Shown piece by piece: positions 62,979-64,000 of a stretch of 64,000 nucleotides of DNA. Position 1 is the stretch's first letter; each line of letters opens with the position of its first letter. The notes beneath the pieces are model-generated. The model was not told the origin of the DNA and searched no databases. It saw only the letters and a list, made by a program, of their open reading frames with translations. The DNA is from Pseudomonas subflava. Its GTDB lineage: Bacteria; Pseudomonadota; Gammaproteobacteria; Pseudomonadales; Pseudomonadaceae. The stretch covers positions 51,444 to 115,443 of the forward strand of contig NZ_JAMXBF010000015.1 of assembly GCF_023823685.1 (NCBI RefSeq), given 5' to 3'. The position numbers were made by a program, and so were the translations under genes.

Positions 62979-63290
62979 ATGAGCACTACTCAAAACTGGC
63001 ATTGGGTCGAAAGCTATGAAGATCTTTACGACTTTCTGGCGCAAGTTATTGTATGTGCACCTGATAATTTTATCCCCGCAGACTATCTCGCCGACGACCA
63101 TCAGCTCAACCTTGAACGCGCATTCTTGGAGTTAAGGCGGGGGGTTGAGTACGCCACTTCGCGACATAAGGGAATAGACAAAGCACTTCTAGAAGAGAAA
63201 TTGAAATCCGCCCTTGCTTCTTATCGTGAAGGCAATGCCATACAGGGGGCTCATACCCTGCAAGAATTTGAAAGGATCGTTTTCTCTTGA
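62979..63290 (+). CDS. Gene-cassette protein 1, unknown (103 aa)
   Basis: The protein begins MSTTQNWHWVESYEDLYDFL and is acidic and largely helical (LERAFLELRRGVEYATSRHKGIDKALLEEKLKSALASYRE), with no signal peptide or membrane segment. Base composition is clearly more A+T-rich than the chromosome. The stop at 63288-63290 lies 13 bp before attC1. No homology is recognised. It is transcribed in the direction usual for integron cassettes. Confidence 0.75.
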   Translation: MSTTQNWHWVESYEDLYDFLAQVIVCAPDNFIPADYLADDHQLNLERAFLELRRGVEYATSRHKGIDKALLEEKLKSALASYREGNAIQGAHTLQEFERIVFS

Positions 63291-63303
63291 ATATTGCGGC
63301 CAC

Positions 63304-63399
63304 ACCTAACTTCTCGGTCAACCGGACAGCCCCAAAGCTGCGCTTTAGGGTTCCCTCCGCGCTTCGCACTACGGCTGCCGGTTACCTCCAGTGTTAGGT
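63304..63399 (+). other. attC recombination site 1 (96 bp)
   Basis: R'' ACCTAAC (63304-63310) and R' GTTAGGT (63393-63399) bound the site. Inner arms GGTCAACCGGACAGCC (63316-63331) and GGCTGCCGGTTACC (63373-63386) pair with one or two extrahelical bases, as in folded attC sites. The centre carries a further imperfect hairpin (CCCAAAGC/GCTTTAGGG). Confidence 0.85.
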
Positions 63400-63410
63400 T
63401 ACATTTCAAA

Positions 63411-63812
63411 ATGTCCAGCATCGTCTACGGCCACATTCACTGCTTTAGCAGGGATAAAGAAGCTGAAAATCATAACCGGCGAGTTTTGGAAGGCTTAGGG
63501 AGCTCTGGAGCACTAATAATCAGCCCCATGTTCAGCTTGCTCGGAAACTCACAAGGGCACTGCTATTACGGACACCTAATACACTTTGCAGCCTACTACA
63601 AAGACCTCTGGTTTCTTGATGGTGACTGGATAGCTCAATATGAAAGTGCTTTAGAAAGTCTCTACTGGGACAGCTCCGAGGTCATACACGCATACTCCGG
63701 CGAGCGTTACACTTGGAGCTCTACAGGGTCAGACAACAACCCCAAAATAAGTGGGTTGAAAATCCAATCCAAAAATACATTCGCCTCGTATCATGTGCAG
63801 AATGCAACCTAA
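63411..63812 (+). CDS. Gene-cassette protein 2, unknown (133 aa)
   Basis: The protein starts MSSIVYGHIHCFSRDKEAEN, 12 nt after attC1. It has alternating hydrophobic strands with a Tyr/Trp-rich core (GHCYYGHLIHFAAYYKDLWFLDGDWIAQYESALESLYW). The overall pattern of strands with an IHF-x4-YK-like centre recalls small immunity-type proteins, but this is only an impression. The stop codon overlaps the start of attC2, a usual compact cassette arrangement. Confidence 0.75.
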   Translation: MSSIVYGHIHCFSRDKEAENHNRRVLEGLGSSGALIISPMFSLLGNSQGHCYYGHLIHFAAYYKDLWFLDGDWIAQYESALESLYWDSSEVIHAYSGERYTWSSTGSDNNPKISGLKIQSKNTFASYHVQNAT

Positions 63813-63882
63813 CAATGCGCTCAAAGCGCTCACTCCGTTCGCTGGGACCGGCGAAGCCGGCCCCTTAGCTTAATCGTTAGAA
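63807..63882 (+). other. attC recombination site 2 (76 bp)
   Basis: R'' ACCTAAC (63807-63813) and R' GTTAGAA (63876-63882) bound it. Inner elements TCAAAGC (63821-63827) and AGCTTAAT (63867-63874) pair imperfectly, and the loop has ACCGGCGAAGCCGGCC, a stable hairpin. It differs in length and sequence from attC1, suggesting cassettes of different source. Confidence 0.8.
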
Positions 63883-63896
63883 GGCAAGGATGCATC

Positions 63897-64000
63897 GTGT
63901 CTAACTTCAAGAACCATAAGCGCTTCATGCCAGATAAAGTTAATAGCTCTTATCTCTTCCCACATGTATGTTTTGCTTGCCGCAAGTCATTCCGGCGGCC
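63897..64000 (+). CDS. Gene-cassette protein 3 (partial at window edge), CxxC-containing
   Basis: A GTG start at 63897 follows AAGGA in the cassette leader. The readable product (MSNFKNHKRFMPDKVNSSYL and onward) contains VCFACRKSFRR, a CxxC metal-knuckle motif. It runs off the right edge after about 34 codons. The nearer ATG at 63890 is followed by a stop after four codons. Confidence 0.6.
   Translation, partial: MSNFKNHKRFMPDKVNSSYLFPHVCFACRKSFRR

Overview
The window is GC-rich, densely coded DNA of a Pseudomonas (sensu lato) chromosome. From memory, the gene order dusA, tal, rssC/rssB, pilZ, mlaA, thioesterase, HAD-like, DUF4404, queF, cupredoxin, ABC pair, fadE, tRNA Gly/Glu cluster, GST, msrC, DUF815, sagS, ospR, gpx, msrB, alaA, htpX, then deaD, class II DAHP synthase, efp and earP, follows P. 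aeruginosa PAO1 PA2795 to PA2852 with local insertions. EF-P has Arg32 and is paired with EarP, as in pseudomonads. The species was not determined; the integron-type cassettes at the right end are known from non-aeruginosa groups such as P. stutzeri, P. mendocina and P. alcaligenes.

Layout. 1-4.4 kb: a galactofuranose-related surface sugar locus (partial glycosidase, glf, glycosyltransferase, divergent galE). 4.4-6.7 kb: an M42-type peptidase and small unknown proteins. 6.9-14.4 kb: dusA, tal, the RssB/RssC-type phosphatase and STAS pair, PilZ, mlaA, a hotdog thioesterase, a HAD-fold protein lacking its catalytic aspartates, DUF4404 and queF. 14.5-21 kb: cupredoxin, an RND efflux pair and an ABC-2 exporter. 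21-24.9 kb: transglutaminase-like protein, FadE-type acyl-CoA dehydrogenase and a PA2817-family protein. 25.0-25.95 kb: four direct 257-bp repeats, each with tRNA-Gly(GCC) and tRNA-Glu(TTC). 26-36 kb: oxidative-stress and protein-quality genes (GST, msrC, ospR-gpx with an OhrR-type palindrome, msrB, htpX), the hybrid kinase sagS and alaA. 36.4-38.1 kb: a chemoreceptor gene broken by a frameshift. 38-42 kb: DOPA dioxygenase-like protein, secreted beta-helix protein and a DEAD-box helicase.

42.6-50.2 kb holds an accessory catabolic-looking cluster: a spermidine-synthase-like protein and AraC regulator on one side and, divergently, a flavin monooxygenase, BASS transporter, short-chain dehydrogenase and TauE/SafE protein with overlapping ends, followed by an amidohydrolase. 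A 126-bp MITE-like element and a 0.6-kb block of REP-type repeats flank the amidohydrolase. 50.9-54.5 kb: DAHP synthase and an arsRBC operon with a candidate operator. 54.6-60.2 kb: a lipoprotein M48 protease, a YcaQ/AlkZ-like glycosylase, DUF3291, DUF1127, two LysR regulators and a second TauE/SafE protein. 60.2-62.7 kb: earP-efp and two small unknown genes.

From about 62.9 kb to the right edge the composition becomes visibly A+T-richer and the layout is that of an integron gene-cassette array: short + strand genes, each followed by an attC-like imperfect inverted repeat (96 and 76 bp) bounded by RYYYAAC and GTTRRRY boxes. No integrase gene is visible on the left, where one would normally lie. 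This array and its unrecognised products are the most novel part of the window.
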